In this document: in pieces, positions 36,036 to 44,553 of the stretch
How positions within the stretch are numbered: the stretch's first letter is position 1
How the letters are laid out: each line of letters begins with the position of its first letter
Assembly (NCBI GenBank): GCA_934661755.1
Contig: CAKUJM010000005.1
Span: 1-64,000 of the forward strand
DNA from: an uncultured Lentisphaeria bacterium
GTDB lineage: Bacteria > Verrucomicrobiota > Lentisphaeria > Oligosphaerales > Oligosphaeraceae
DNA: 64,000 nt
Direction: 5' to 3'
Made by a program: the position numbers and the translations under genes
The notes under the pieces: generated by a model
Database searches by the model: none
The model's input: only the letters and a program-made list of their open reading frames with translations
What the model was told of the DNA's origin: nothing

Positions 36036-36992
36036 ATGCATAAATCCCCCACCATCAACGAAATTGCGCAACGGTGCGGCGTCTCGCCGGCCACGGTGTC
36101 ACGGGTATTGAACCGCCATGCCTATGTATCCAACGAGGTGCGGCAGCGGGTCAGCGCTGTGCTGGAGGAGCTCAACTACAAGCACACGGCGTTTTCCTCC
36201 GGCTATGTCGCGGTCATCCATCCGCCGAGCCAGGATCTCCAGGGGATGCGTCAGGACGTCTATTCGATGATGCTCTGCAACGAGTTGTCAATGCAGCTGT
36301 CCACCCGCCACTTCCGGGGGATATTCATGTCGTTGTGCGATTACGAGCTCACCTCGGACGAGCGTTTTTGCGGGGTGATTTCACTGGCCTCTCCCCATCG
36401 GCTGCCGGTGCGCAATTCACGCATTCCGATTGTGTACATCAACAGTTTTCCGGAGCGTAGCACCAACATATTCCAGGTCGCCTCCGATGAGGACCAGGGC
36501 ATGGAGCTGGCGATATCGCATCTGGAGAAGCACCGCCATCGCCATGTGGGGTTGCTGTGTGTAGGCGAAGACTACATGAACAAGGCGCGTCTATCGGCAT
36601 TTACTGCAGCCGCGCGGCGTCATTCGATGGAGTGCTTCAGCGAGATCGTCCCGTACGCCCACGATCTGTTCGAGCAATTGGGGATTCTGCTGGACACCGG
36701 CATTTCCGCCCTGATTGTCCCCGGCGAGGAGGTCGGGATAAAGGCAACCTACGCCCTGCAGCTATATCGTCATCGCATTCCGCAGGACCTCTCGGTGATT
36801 TCCTGGGAGGTCCAGCGCATCTCGGAATATTGGTATCCGCGCCTGACCACCGTTTCGCAGAATTTCGCCGAGCTTGCCACGCAGTCGGTAAATATCATCT
36901 CGCGATGCCGCCAAAACGAGCACCCGCCATTCCAGGTCTCGGTGCCATACACGCTGATCGAGCGCAATTCGGTGCGCACCATGCCGGCATGA
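36036..36992 (+). CDS. LacI-family transcriptional regulator
   Basis: 318 residues from the ATG just before the DNA-binding domain; an in-frame start 11 codons earlier is possible. The N-terminal helix-turn-helix PTINEIAQRCGVSPATVSRVLN and hinge are followed by a periplasmic-binding-protein-like sensor domain (IPIVYINSFPER, HRHRHVGLLCVG, ISALIVPGEEVG). Such proteins repress or activate sugar-use operons on binding a sugar effector. The neighbours suggest control of the GH20 gene or the mannan operon. It is preceded by the long 10-bp repeat tract. Confidence 0.92.
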   Translation: MHKSPTINEIAQRCGVSPATVSRVLNRHAYVSNEVRQRVSAVLEELNYKHTAFSSGYVAVIHPPSQDLQGMRQDVYSMMLCNELSMQLSTRHFRGIFMSLCDYELTSDERFCGVISLASPHRLPVRNSRIPIVYINSFPERSTNIFQVASDEDQGMELAISHLEKHRHRHVGLLCVGEDYMNKARLSAFTAAARRHSMECFSEIVPYAHDLFEQLGILLDTGISALIVPGEEVGIKATYALQLYRHRIPQDLSVISWEVQRISEYWYPRLTTVSQNFAELATQSVNIISRCRQNEHPPFQVSVPYTLIERNSVRTMPA

Positions 36993-37031
36993 CGCGCCGG
37001 CATGATGCGCGGGGAGGATCGGCCTTTGCGC

Positions 37032-37340
37032 CTACTTGAAGGCCTCGGCAATTGTCGAGAGCTGTTGCACCCCGACAAAGCTGTTGATTTTCTGGCCGTC
37101 CCGGAACAGCAGCAGCGACGGAATGGAGAGGATGCCGAAGCGCATTGCCAGTTCCTGTTCCTCGTCGACATTCACCTTGCCGATTTTGATGCCGGACTCT
37201 TCGAGCATTGCGGCGCCATTGTCAATCAGCTTCCCCTGCATGCGGCATGGTCCGCACCAGGTCGCCCAGAAATCCACCACCCACATGCCTTCCGCGATGG
37301 CGGCATCGAAGTCCTTTGAGGTCAGATTCACTATTGCCAT
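37032..37340 (-). CDS. trxA: Thioredoxin
   Basis: 102 residues, the standard size. Redox-active WCGPC with Cys29 and Cys32, and the cis-proline segment IPSLLLF. A cytoplasmic disulfide reductant, regenerated by the thioredoxin reductase encoded 44 bp upstream. Last gene of a minus-strand moxR-trxB-trxA unit. Confidence 0.96.
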   Translation of the reverse strand: MAIVNLTSKDFDAAIAEGMWVVDFWATWCGPCRMQGKLIDNGAAMLEESGIKIGKVNVDEEQELAMRFGILSIPSLLLFRDGQKINSFVGVQQLSTIAEAFK

Positions 37341-37384
37341 AAGTGCATTCTCCTGTTTTTGATTTTCCTGGACGCGGGGATGCG

Positions 37385-38317
37385 TCAGCCCTTTTCCCGC
37401 AGATAGCGAATGGCGTCCATGGCGGCGCGGGCGCCGGCGCCGGCGGCAATGACCGCCTGATGGTAGTATGGCTCGGCGCAGTCTCCGGCGGCGAACACCC
37501 CCGGCAAGTTGGTGGTGCTGCGAGCGCTGTCGCTGCGGATAATATACCCGGTGTCATCCAGGCCAATTCCGCTGCCCTCGAGGAAGTCGGTGTTCGGCTG
37601 CACGCCAATGGCGGCGAAGAGCCCCTCGCAAGGCAATTCGCTGACTTCCCCCGTGGCCAAATCGCGCACTTGCACGCCGGTCAGGCGGTCGGCACCCAAA
37701 AGCGCCACCGGCATGCATTCCAGATGCACCACGATGTTCGGGGTCTTTTGCAGCTGCTCGAGGACGCCGGGCGTGACATTGAGCTGGCTGCGGCGATGCA
37801 GCAGATGGACCGTCTCCGCATGGGCGGCCAGCACCATCGCCTCTTCTGCCGCGCGTTCGCTGCCGCCGGCGATGGCGACCACCCGTCCACGGTAGAATGC
37901 GGCATCGCAGACCGCGCAGAACGACACGCCATGCCCCAGAAAATCCTTTTCGCGCGGCAGTCCGAGGCTGCGGTGGCGGGTCCCGGTGGCCACAATCACC
38001 GCCTGGGCGGCGACGTCCTTGCCGGAGGCCATCGACAGCGTGTTCCGGCCAGGCGCAAAACGCACCGCCTTCACGGTGTCGTACTCGGTGACGGCGCCGA
38101 AATGCGTAGCCTGCTCTTCCAGCGCCGCCATCAGCTGCGGACCGCTGACGGCGCCGGTGAATCCGGGGAAGTTCTCGATGCGGCTTGCCTGCATGAGCAA
38201 TCCGCCCGGCATATCGCCGCTGAACACCACGGGCTTGAGGCCGGCACGGGCGGCATAAAGCGCGGCGGTATATCCCGCCGGCCCATTGCCGATGATTGCG
38301 ATTTGGAGATTGGTCAT
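37385..38317 (-). CDS. trxB: Thioredoxin reductase
   Basis: 310 residues. An FAD site at the N-terminus (IIGNGPAGYTAALYAARAG) and an NADPH-binding segment (AIAGGSERAAEEA) are present. The redox pair lies in FCAVCD, where CATCD is commoner. GVFAAGDCAEPYYHQ is the second FAD motif. It reduces thioredoxin with NADPH and is followed by trxA. In the NADPH region the usual GGGDSA is AGGSERA; the consequence is unknown. Confidence 0.96.
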   Translation of the reverse strand: MTNLQIAIIGNGPAGYTAALYAARAGLKPVVFSGDMPGGLLMQASRIENFPGFTGAVSGPQLMAALEEQATHFGAVTEYDTVKAVRFAPGRNTLSMASGKDVAAQAVIVATGTRHRSLGLPREKDFLGHGVSFCAVCDAAFYRGRVVAIAGGSERAAEEAMVLAAHAETVHLLHRRSQLNVTPGVLEQLQKTPNIVVHLECMPVALLGADRLTGVQVRDLATGEVSELPCEGLFAAIGVQPNTDFLEGSGIGLDDTGYIIRSDSARSTTNLPGVFAAGDCAEPYYHQAVIAAGAGARAAMDAIRYLREKG

Positions 38318-38332
38318 GGTTCTATGTCGTCA

Positions 38333-39343
38333 TCAACGGTTGGAAGGATCTGCCAATCGGCCCAGCAGCCGGTCCACGGTCCAGCCTTCGGCACGGGCAT
38401 GGAAGTTCAGGCGGAGACGATGGCGCATCACTGCGGGAAGCACGGCCTCGACATCGCTCCGGGCGACATTGCCGCGGCCGTCAAGCAGCGCGGCGGCCTT
38501 TCCGGCGGCAATGAGCGCCTGCGATGCGCGGGATCCCGCGCCCCACTGCAGCCATCTGGCAATTTCGGGATTGCACCCGGGATGGCCGGGGCGGGTGGCG
38601 ATGCATTGCCGCACGGCATATTCCACCACGCTTTGCGGCGCCACCACCTCCCGGCAAAGAGCCTGGGCCTGCAGCAGCTCATCCGCCTGGAACATCGCCG
38701 AAAGCTCCGGCTCCGTGGATGCGGTGGTGGCGCTGACCATCCGCATTTCATCCTCCGCCGGGAGGTAGTCCATCACGATGTTGAGCAGGAAACGGTCAAG
38801 CTGCGCCTCCGGAAGCGGGTAGGTGCCCTCGGACTCGATCGGGTTGCGGGTGGCCAGCACCACGAACGGCGACGGCAACGGCCGGGTGGCGCCGGCAATG
38901 GTGACCTGGCGTTCGCCCATGGCCTCCAGCAAGGCGGCCTGGGTCTTCGGCGGGGTGCGGTTGATCTCGTCGGCAATCACGATATTGGTGAAGACCGGCC
39001 CGCTCTGGAACCGGAAATGGCGGCTGCCATTGCCGTCGCCCTCCAGGATTTCGCCGCCGAGGATATCCGCCGGCATGAGATCCGGAGTGAATTGGATGCG
39101 CCGGAACCCCACCCCCAGCAGCCGGGCGATCGACCGTACCAGCTTCGTCTTCCCCAGCCCGGGCAGGCCGGTCAGCAGCGCGTGTCCGCCCGCCAAAAGC
39201 GTGATGAGGACCTGGCTGACCACCTCATCCTGGCCGATGAAGACCCGCGAGAGCTCCCGGCGCAGCAGCTGCATTTTCCCTGAAATCCGCGCAATCGCCC
39301 CAATGCCGTCAGATAAATTGATTGATTTTTCGTCTTTTGACAT
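38333..39343 (-). CDS. MoxR-type AAA+ ATPase
   Basis: 336 residues. Walker A is GLPGLGKTK and Walker B is IVIADEINR, followed by sensor 1 (VLATRNPIE) and the C-terminal lid domain. MoxR proteins remodel or mature target proteins together with VWA-domain or DUF58 partners. Here neither partner follows; the next gene is trxB after 15 bp. The start is the ATG at 39343, which lacks a Shine-Dalgarno. Placement with thioredoxin genes suggests a stress or protein-quality role, but this is inference. Confidence 0.92.
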   Translation of the reverse strand: MSKDEKSINLSDGIGAIARISGKMQLLRRELSRVFIGQDEVVSQVLITLLAGGHALLTGLPGLGKTKLVRSIARLLGVGFRRIQFTPDLMPADILGGEILEGDGNGSRHFRFQSGPVFTNIVIADEINRTPPKTQAALLEAMGERQVTIAGATRPLPSPFVVLATRNPIESEGTYPLPEAQLDRFLLNIVMDYLPAEDEMRMVSATTASTEPELSAMFQADELLQAQALCREVVAPQSVVEYAVRQCIATRPGHPGCNPEIARWLQWGAGSRASQALIAAGKAAALLDGRGNVARSDVEAVLPAVMRHRLRLNFHARAEGWTVDRLLGRLADPSNR

Positions 39344-39437
39344 GTGATGTCGCGTTATGGCATTAAATTCTCCCGGAGCCGGCCGCCAAGCCATAAGATA
39401 ACTTGTTTTTTCAATACCGGAAAAGGAATTCCAGCCT

Positions 39438-41105
39438 ATGCCTCCACAATTCGTCTTCCAGATGCAGGGCATGTCCAAGTTTTATGGGGACAAGCCGATA
39501 TTGCAGGATTTCTACCTCTCGTTTTACCTGGGGGCCAAGATCGGCATCGTCGGCGAAAACGGCGCCGGGAAATCGACGCTGCTGCGGATCATGGCCGGCC
39601 AGGACACGGAAATCATGGGCAGCGCGGCCATCACCAAGGGGATGCGGGTGCTGCTGGTGCCGCAGGAACCGCAGCTTGATCCGGAAAAGGATGTCCGCGG
39701 CAACCTCGAGGAGGCGATGGCGCCGATCCAGAAGCTGATCGACCGCTATGACGAGGTCATGGAGAAGATGGGCGACCCCGGCCTGTCCGAGAAGGAGACC
39801 GGCAAGCTCAACGACGAGTTCGATTTTCTGCAGAACGAGATCGACCGCCTGGACGGCTGGAATCTCGACCATCTGCTGGACGTGGCCAGCGAGGCGCTGG
39901 TGCTGCCGCCGGACCATGCCGATGTCACCCGCCTCTCCGGCGGCGAGCGCCGGCGGGTGGCGCTATGCAAGGCGCTGCTGGCCAAGCCGGATCTGCTGCT
40001 GCTGGACGAGCCGACCAACCACCTCGACGCCGAGACCATCGCCTGGCTGGAAAAGACCCTGCGCGAATATCCCGGCACCGTCATCATCGTCACCCACGAC
40101 CGCTATTTCCTTGACAACATCACCAAATGGATTCTCGAGATCGAGAACACGCGCGGCATTCCGTTCGAGGGGAACTACTCCAGCTGGCTCAAGCAGAAGC
40201 AGGAGCGGTTGCGCCAGCAGGAGAAGAAGGAAAGCACCCGCCAGAAGATCCTGGCCCGCGAGCTGGAATGGCTCAACGCCACCCCGGCCGCCCGCCAGAA
40301 GCAGAACCAGGCGCGCATCACCCGGTACAACGAACTGGCATCCAGGGCCTTCGAGTTGGAGCGCGACGAGCTGACCATCCAGATCCCCCCCGGGCCTCGC
40401 CTGGGCGACAAGGTCCTTGAGGTCAGGCACCTCAGCAAGCGTTTTGGCGACGGTCCGCAGCTGCTTGACGACGTGAGCTTCACCGTCCCCCCCGGCGCAG
40501 TCGTCGGCATCATCGGCCCCAACGGCACTGGCAAGACCACGCTTTTCCGGATGATCATGGGGCTGGAGCAGCCCGACGGCGGCGAAATCGAGCTGGGCTC
40601 GACAGTACAGCTCTCGTACATCGACCAGAACCGCGACGAGCTGTCGGACTCCCGCAGCGTCTATGAGGAGATCACCGGCGGCCAGGAGAACCTCAACGTC
40701 GGCGGCAAGGTGCTCAATGGCCGCGCGTACGTGACCAAATTCAATTTCCGGGGCGCCGCGCAGCAGAAGCTGGTCGGCCAGCTCTCCGGCGGCGAGCGCA
40801 ACCGCGTCCATCTTGCCAAGCTGCTGCGGCGGGGCGGCAACCTGATCCTGCTGGACGAGCCGACCAATGACCTGGATGTCAACACCATGCGGGTATTGGA
40901 GAATGCCATCATCGACTTCACCGGCTGCGCGATGGTCATCAGCCACGACCGCTATTTTCTCAACCGCATCTGCACCCATCTGCTGCTCTTCGACGGCAAT
41001 GGCAAAGTCACCTGGTTCCCCGGCAACTTCGAAGACTATGCGGCCAAATACCTGTCAGACGACACGGGATATGAGCACCGTCGCGAAAAATACCGCCGTT
41101 TCTGA
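39438..41105 (+). CDS. ettA: Energy-dependent translational throttle protein EttA (ABC-F)
   Basis: 555 residues, the same length as E. coli EttA. Two ABC domains with Walker A motifs GENGAGKST and GPNGTGKTT, signature sequences LSGGERRRVALC and LSGGERNRVHLA, and Walker B LLLDEPTNHLD and ILLDEPTNDLD. The linker between them (about 240-300) is the positively charged P-site tRNA interaction motif. It binds the ribosomal E site and gates elongation according to ATP level. AAGGAA lies 11 nt before the ATG. The end overlaps the nth gene by 35 bp. Confidence 0.96.
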   Translation: MPPQFVFQMQGMSKFYGDKPILQDFYLSFYLGAKIGIVGENGAGKSTLLRIMAGQDTEIMGSAAITKGMRVLLVPQEPQLDPEKDVRGNLEEAMAPIQKLIDRYDEVMEKMGDPGLSEKETGKLNDEFDFLQNEIDRLDGWNLDHLLDVASEALVLPPDHADVTRLSGGERRRVALCKALLAKPDLLLLDEPTNHLDAETIAWLEKTLREYPGTVIIVTHDRYFLDNITKWILEIENTRGIPFEGNYSSWLKQKQERLRQQEKKESTRQKILARELEWLNATPAARQKQNQARITRYNELASRAFELERDELTIQIPPGPRLGDKVLEVRHLSKRFGDGPQLLDDVSFTVPPGAVVGIIGPNGTGKTTLFRMIMGLEQPDGGEIELGSTVQLSYIDQNRDELSDSRSVYEEITGGQENLNVGGKVLNGRAYVTKFNFRGAAQQKLVGQLSGGERNRVHLAKLLRRGGNLILLDEPTNDLDVNTMRVLENAIIDFTGCAMVISHDRYFLNRICTHLLLFDGNGKVTWFPGNFEDYAAKYLSDDTGYEHRREKYRRF

Positions 41106-41835
41106 GCGTCCTGGCGTGACGGCGTCGGAGGAGTCGCGTCGGCGACGGCAGGCGGCGGCGATCTACAGCCGCCTGTCGCAGGTGATCGACCCGAAGCCGG
41201 AGCTGCTTTTCGGCAGCGTCTTCGAGCTGCTCATCGCGGTGGTGCTCTCCGCCCAGGCGACTGACCGCAGCGTCAATGCGGTCACCCGGCGTCTCTTCGC
41301 GCAGTGCCGCACGCCCCAGGATTATCTCGCGCTGGGTCAGGAGCGGCTGGAGGAGCTCACCCGCACCATCGGGCTGTACCGTGCCAAGTCCCGGTCGATC
41401 ATCGGGCTGTGCCGGCAGCTGCTTGAACGCCACCACGGACAAGTCCCGGACCGCTTCGCCGACCTTGTCGCCCTGCCGGGCGTCGGCGTCAAGACCGCCA
41501 ACGTGGTGCTCAACGTCGGCTTCGGCCAGCCGGTGATTGCGGTGGACACCCATATTTTCCGGGTCGCCAACCGCACCGGCCTTGCCTGTGCCAAGACCCC
41601 GGAGGCCGCCGGGCAGCTGCTCATGCGGCGGACGCCATCGCAGTATCTGCGCGACGCGCACCACTATTTGCTGTTGCACGGCCGCTACACCTGCACCGCC
41701 CGCAACCCCAAATGCGGCACCTGCCCGATTGCCGGGTATTGCCGTGCGCATACAGTCACCGGCAAAGACAGTACATTATGCGCGGGAAACGGGAACGGAG
41801 GCGGCAAGCTTGAGCGCAATGGCAATTCCAGATGA
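41071..41835 (+). CDS. nth: Endonuclease III
   Basis: 254 residues from the ATG inside the end of ettA; an in-frame GTG at 41116 would give a protein nearer the usual ~211. DNA glycosylase/AP lyase removing oxidised pyrimidines. The helix-hairpin-helix LPGVGVKTANVV carries the catalytic lysine and VDTHIFRV the catalytic aspartate. Four cysteines with spacing C-x6-C-x2-C-x5-C bind a [4Fe-4S] cluster. The C-terminus has a 25-residue Gly/Asn-rich extension overlapping the next gene. Confidence 0.94.
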   Translation: MSTVAKNTAVSERPGVTASEESRRRRQAAAIYSRLSQVIDPKPELLFGSVFELLIAVVLSAQATDRSVNAVTRRLFAQCRTPQDYLALGQERLEELTRTIGLYRAKSRSIIGLCRQLLERHHGQVPDRFADLVALPGVGVKTANVVLNVGFGQPVIAVDTHIFRVANRTGLACAKTPEAAGQLLMRRTPSQYLRDAHHYLLLHGRYTCTARNPKCGTCPIAGYCRAHTVTGKDSTLCAGNGNGGGKLERNGNSR

Positions 41836-42901
41836 CACACCCAGTTATGGCGGCCGTCCGCTGAAGGCATTGCAGCGATGTCTGGTAATCGGCGGCACCG
41901 GCTTCCTCGGACACGCGATCGCCGAGGAGCTGCATCGTCAGGGAGTGGCGGTGCGCACCTACAGCCGGCGCATCCCCGCCGACCTGGCCGCCTCCGGAGT
42001 CGACTGCCGCTGCGGGGACATCCGCGACCCGGCGGCGTTGCTGGAGGCGATGCGGGGCTGCCATACCGTCTTCCACACCGCGTCATGTTGCGACCTGTGG
42101 GGGGCGCGGGACAAATTCTTCTCCATCAATGTCGACGGCACCGCGAAGGTGCTTTCGTGCGCCCGCCAAGGCGCGGTGGAGACGCTGGTGTACACCAGCA
42201 CTCCGAGCGTGGTGGTCGGCGACGGCGACATTGTCGATGGCGACGAGCGTCTGCCGTACGCGGATCATTTTTCATCGTGGTATCCGGCCACCAAGAAGAT
42301 CGCGGAGCAGCAGGCATTGTCCGCCAATTGCGGCCTGTTGCGCACCTGTGCGCTTCGCCCCCACCTGATCTGGGGACGGCGCGACCCGCACATCCTGCCA
42401 CGGATCGCCAGCGCCGCGGCCAGCGGCAATTTCCGCCAGATCGGCAATGGCGGCAATGTGGTGAGCATCACCCACATTTCCAATGCGGTGCACGGCCATC
42501 TGACCGCCGCGATGGAGCTATGCGGCCGTGCCGCCAACGCCGGCAAGGCCTACTTCATCTGCGACGAGTCGCAGGTCAATCTATGGCAATGGATCCGCGA
42601 GTACCTGGATTTGGCGGGACTGCCACCCATCCGCGGCGTCATCGGGCGGCACACCGCCTGGTGCATGGCGTGGCTGTGCGAGCTGACATCGCGGCTGTTC
42701 CGCAGCGAATTGCCGCCGAAGCTGACCCGCTTCATGGTGCGGCAGTTCACCCAGTCGCACTCATTCTCATGGCGCAACGCCAACCGCGACTTCGGCTATG
42801 CGCCAATCACCGGAAATGCCGCCGGGCTGGCGGAGGCCACCGGAAAAGCTCCGCCGGCATCCACCGGCACCCCAAGTGAAGAAAAACAGAACCGGCCATG
42901 A
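41819..42901 (+). CDS. NAD-dependent epimerase/dehydratase (3-beta-HSD-like SDR)
   Basis: 360 residues, extended short-chain dehydrogenase. The Rossmann motif is VIGGTGFLGHAIAEEL, the catalytic pair is YPATK (Tyr/Lys), and TSTPSVV holds the serine/threonine. The overall pattern resembles 3-beta-hydroxysteroid dehydrogenase/isomerase-like and OleD-type proteins; the substrate is not predictable. An in-frame TTG at 41810 has GGAGG eight bases upstream and may be the true start. It overlaps nth by 17 bp and the PHP gene by 4 bp. Confidence 0.87.
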   Translation: MAIPDDTPSYGGRPLKALQRCLVIGGTGFLGHAIAEELHRQGVAVRTYSRRIPADLAASGVDCRCGDIRDPAALLEAMRGCHTVFHTASCCDLWGARDKFFSINVDGTAKVLSCARQGAVETLVYTSTPSVVVGDGDIVDGDERLPYADHFSSWYPATKKIAEQQALSANCGLLRTCALRPHLIWGRRDPHILPRIASAAASGNFRQIGNGGNVVSITHISNAVHGHLTAAMELCGRAANAGKAYFICDESQVNLWQWIREYLDLAGLPPIRGVIGRHTAWCMAWLCELTSRLFRSELPPKLTRFMVRQFTQSHSFSWRNANRDFGYAPITGNAAGLAEATGKAPPASTGTPSEEKQNRP

Positions 42902-44265
42902 ATTACAATTTCTACGACATCACCCCGCGGATCTTCCGCGCCGGCCAGAAGTGCGCCTTCACCATCCGCGCGCGCTACGAACAGCGCTTCTTTGCCGACG
43001 GTGATTTCCTTCTCCGCTACGTCCCCTGCGACGGGGTCTTCCCGGAGGACGGCCGCCCGGCGCAATGGGACCAGTTCCGCCAGATCGACACCGCCGCGCT
43101 TGCCGACAACCAGACCATGGAGGTGGAGTTCACCTTCTCCGCCGAAGGCGAGTACACCTTCCGGCTCTACAGGCGCGACGAGGATGGCGACGAGCGGCTG
43201 GTCATGCAGTTTGCAATGTACGCGCTGGAAGCGGATCTCTTCGCCCTGCGCCCATACAAAGGCGACATCCACAACCACTCCAGCTACTCGGAATGCGGTT
43301 GCCGCGACGACAACCCGCGCTATGTGGCGGCAATCGCCCGCTATTGCGGCCTGGACTTCCTCAGCATCAGCGACCACATGCAGCGCCTGCCGTCGGTGAT
43401 CGCCATGGAATTCGTCGACTCCTTCAAGACCGACTACCGGCTCTTCCCCGCCCAGGAGATGCACATGCTGGGCGAGCGGGTATCAACCCTCTTCTGCCGG
43501 AACCGCTTCCTCTGCTACAACCACCTGGTGGCGTGGGGCGTCGAGGCGGATCTGGCGCGGGACATGAATGACAACTTCGAGGAGTACATGCTCGAGGTCA
43601 CCGGCCGGGCCGCGGCCATCCATGACCCGTCAATGTCGGAGGACATGAAATTCATCTGCGCCGGGGCGGACTGGATCTGCGACCGGATCCACGAATATGG
43701 CGGCATGGTGGTCTTCTGCCATCCGTTCTGGAAGCCCAACGGCCGCTACAACCTCCCGGCGCCGGTGCGCGAATACATCCTGGCCAACCGCAAATGGGAT
43801 GTGATCGAGGTGCTGCAAAGCGCCGACCACGACGACCCCTGCCACAATGCCGGCATCTGCCAGTCCATCAGCTGGTGGCAGGAGGCATCGATCAAGGCGG
43901 GAAGGATGCTGCCGCTGGTCGGCGTCACCGACACCCATGACGTCGAGGCGGGCGAGCGCGGCACGCGCTACACCCTGGTGTTCGCACCCAATTCATCCTA
44001 CGCCGCGCTGCGCGAGGCCATGACCTGCGGCAACGCCCTGGGCGCGGAGCAAAATGGGCAGTCATGCATTTTCGTCGGCAAGCCGCGGCTGGTCAACTAC
44101 GCCTATTTCCTGGCACGCGAGTACTTCCGCGAACATGACGACATCTGCCGCACAGAGGGATCGCTGATGCGCGAATACCTCAATGGCGGCTGCGACGCCA
44201 AAACGGTCTCGGACTATGCGGAAGGCCGCATCGAGCGGCTCTTCCGGAAGTACTGGCAGCCGTAA
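42898..44265 (+). CDS. PHP-domain metal-dependent hydrolase with N-terminal beta domain
   Basis: 455 residues. The N-terminal ~118 residues are a beta-sandwich-like module (FTIRARYEQRFF). From residue ~120 the polymerase/histidinol phosphatase fold shows its metal motifs in order: GDIHNHSSYSE, ISDHMQRLPS, VVFCHPFW and GVTDTHD. These bind two or three metal ions and usually hydrolyse phosphoester bonds. There is no signal peptide. The substrate is unknown; proteins of this kind are often annotated only as PHP domain. ATGA overlap with the SDR gene indicates coupling. Confidence 0.85.
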   Translation: MNYNFYDITPRIFRAGQKCAFTIRARYEQRFFADGDFLLRYVPCDGVFPEDGRPAQWDQFRQIDTAALADNQTMEVEFTFSAEGEYTFRLYRRDEDGDERLVMQFAMYALEADLFALRPYKGDIHNHSSYSECGCRDDNPRYVAAIARYCGLDFLSISDHMQRLPSVIAMEFVDSFKTDYRLFPAQEMHMLGERVSTLFCRNRFLCYNHLVAWGVEADLARDMNDNFEEYMLEVTGRAAAIHDPSMSEDMKFICAGADWICDRIHEYGGMVVFCHPFWKPNGRYNLPAPVREYILANRKWDVIEVLQSADHDDPCHNAGICQSISWWQEASIKAGRMLPLVGVTDTHDVEAGERGTRYTLVFAPNSSYAALREAMTCGNALGAEQNGQSCIFVGKPRLVNYAYFLAREYFREHDDICRTEGSLMREYLNGGCDAKTVSDYAEGRIERLFRKYWQP

Positions 44266-44310
44266 GCGGGGAAACGGAGCGCCGCGGATGACGATGGCAG
44301 CGCTGCCTCT

Positions 44311-44344
44311 CCCATCCGTTCCCCTCCCTCCGTTCTCCTCCGTT
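44311..44344 (+). repeat. Degenerate CTCCGT repeat before gltA
   Basis: Three imperfect units containing ATCCGTT, CTCCGTT and CTCCGTT lie just before the TTATATTA element. They are related to the tracts at 7951 and 54878. Confidence 0.7.
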
Positions 44345-44347
44345 GCA

Positions 44348-44355
44348 TTATATTA
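44348..44355 (+). promoter_or_regulatory. TTATATTA element upstream of gltA (candidate -10)
   Basis: TTATATTA followed by ACGCGC. If it is the -10 region, the gltA leader is about 190 nt and includes the whole 112-bp palindrome. Confidence 0.45.
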
Positions 44356-44386
44356 ACGCGCTTTTCGCATGGTTTTCTCACTTGAA

Positions 44387-44498
44387 TCCGTGGAGGCTGG
44401 CGCTTTTGCGCCATGATTTCGTCATTTTTTCGGCAGCGTGCTCCCGGTACGCTGCCCCAAAATCCCTCACTCTGACGCAGAATCACCAGCTTCACGGA
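44387..44498 (+). repeat. 112-bp imperfect palindrome, copy C (gltA upstream)
   Basis: Starts TCCGTGGAGGCTGG and ends ACCAGCTTCACGGA. The core has GCGCCATGATTTCGTCA and a perfect 8-bp stem GGCAGCGT/ACGCTGCC around loop GCTCCCGGT. It matches the reverse complement of copies A and B, so its orientation relative to the downstream gene is the same. It ends 55 bp before the gltA ATG. The central stem differs from A and B, but the GCTCCCGG loop is kept. Confidence 0.83.
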
Positions 44499-44553
44499 TC
44501 CAGGTCCCAATAACAGGGGGCAGCCGTCTCCGCAGAGTTTTTTGCTTTCGCCT

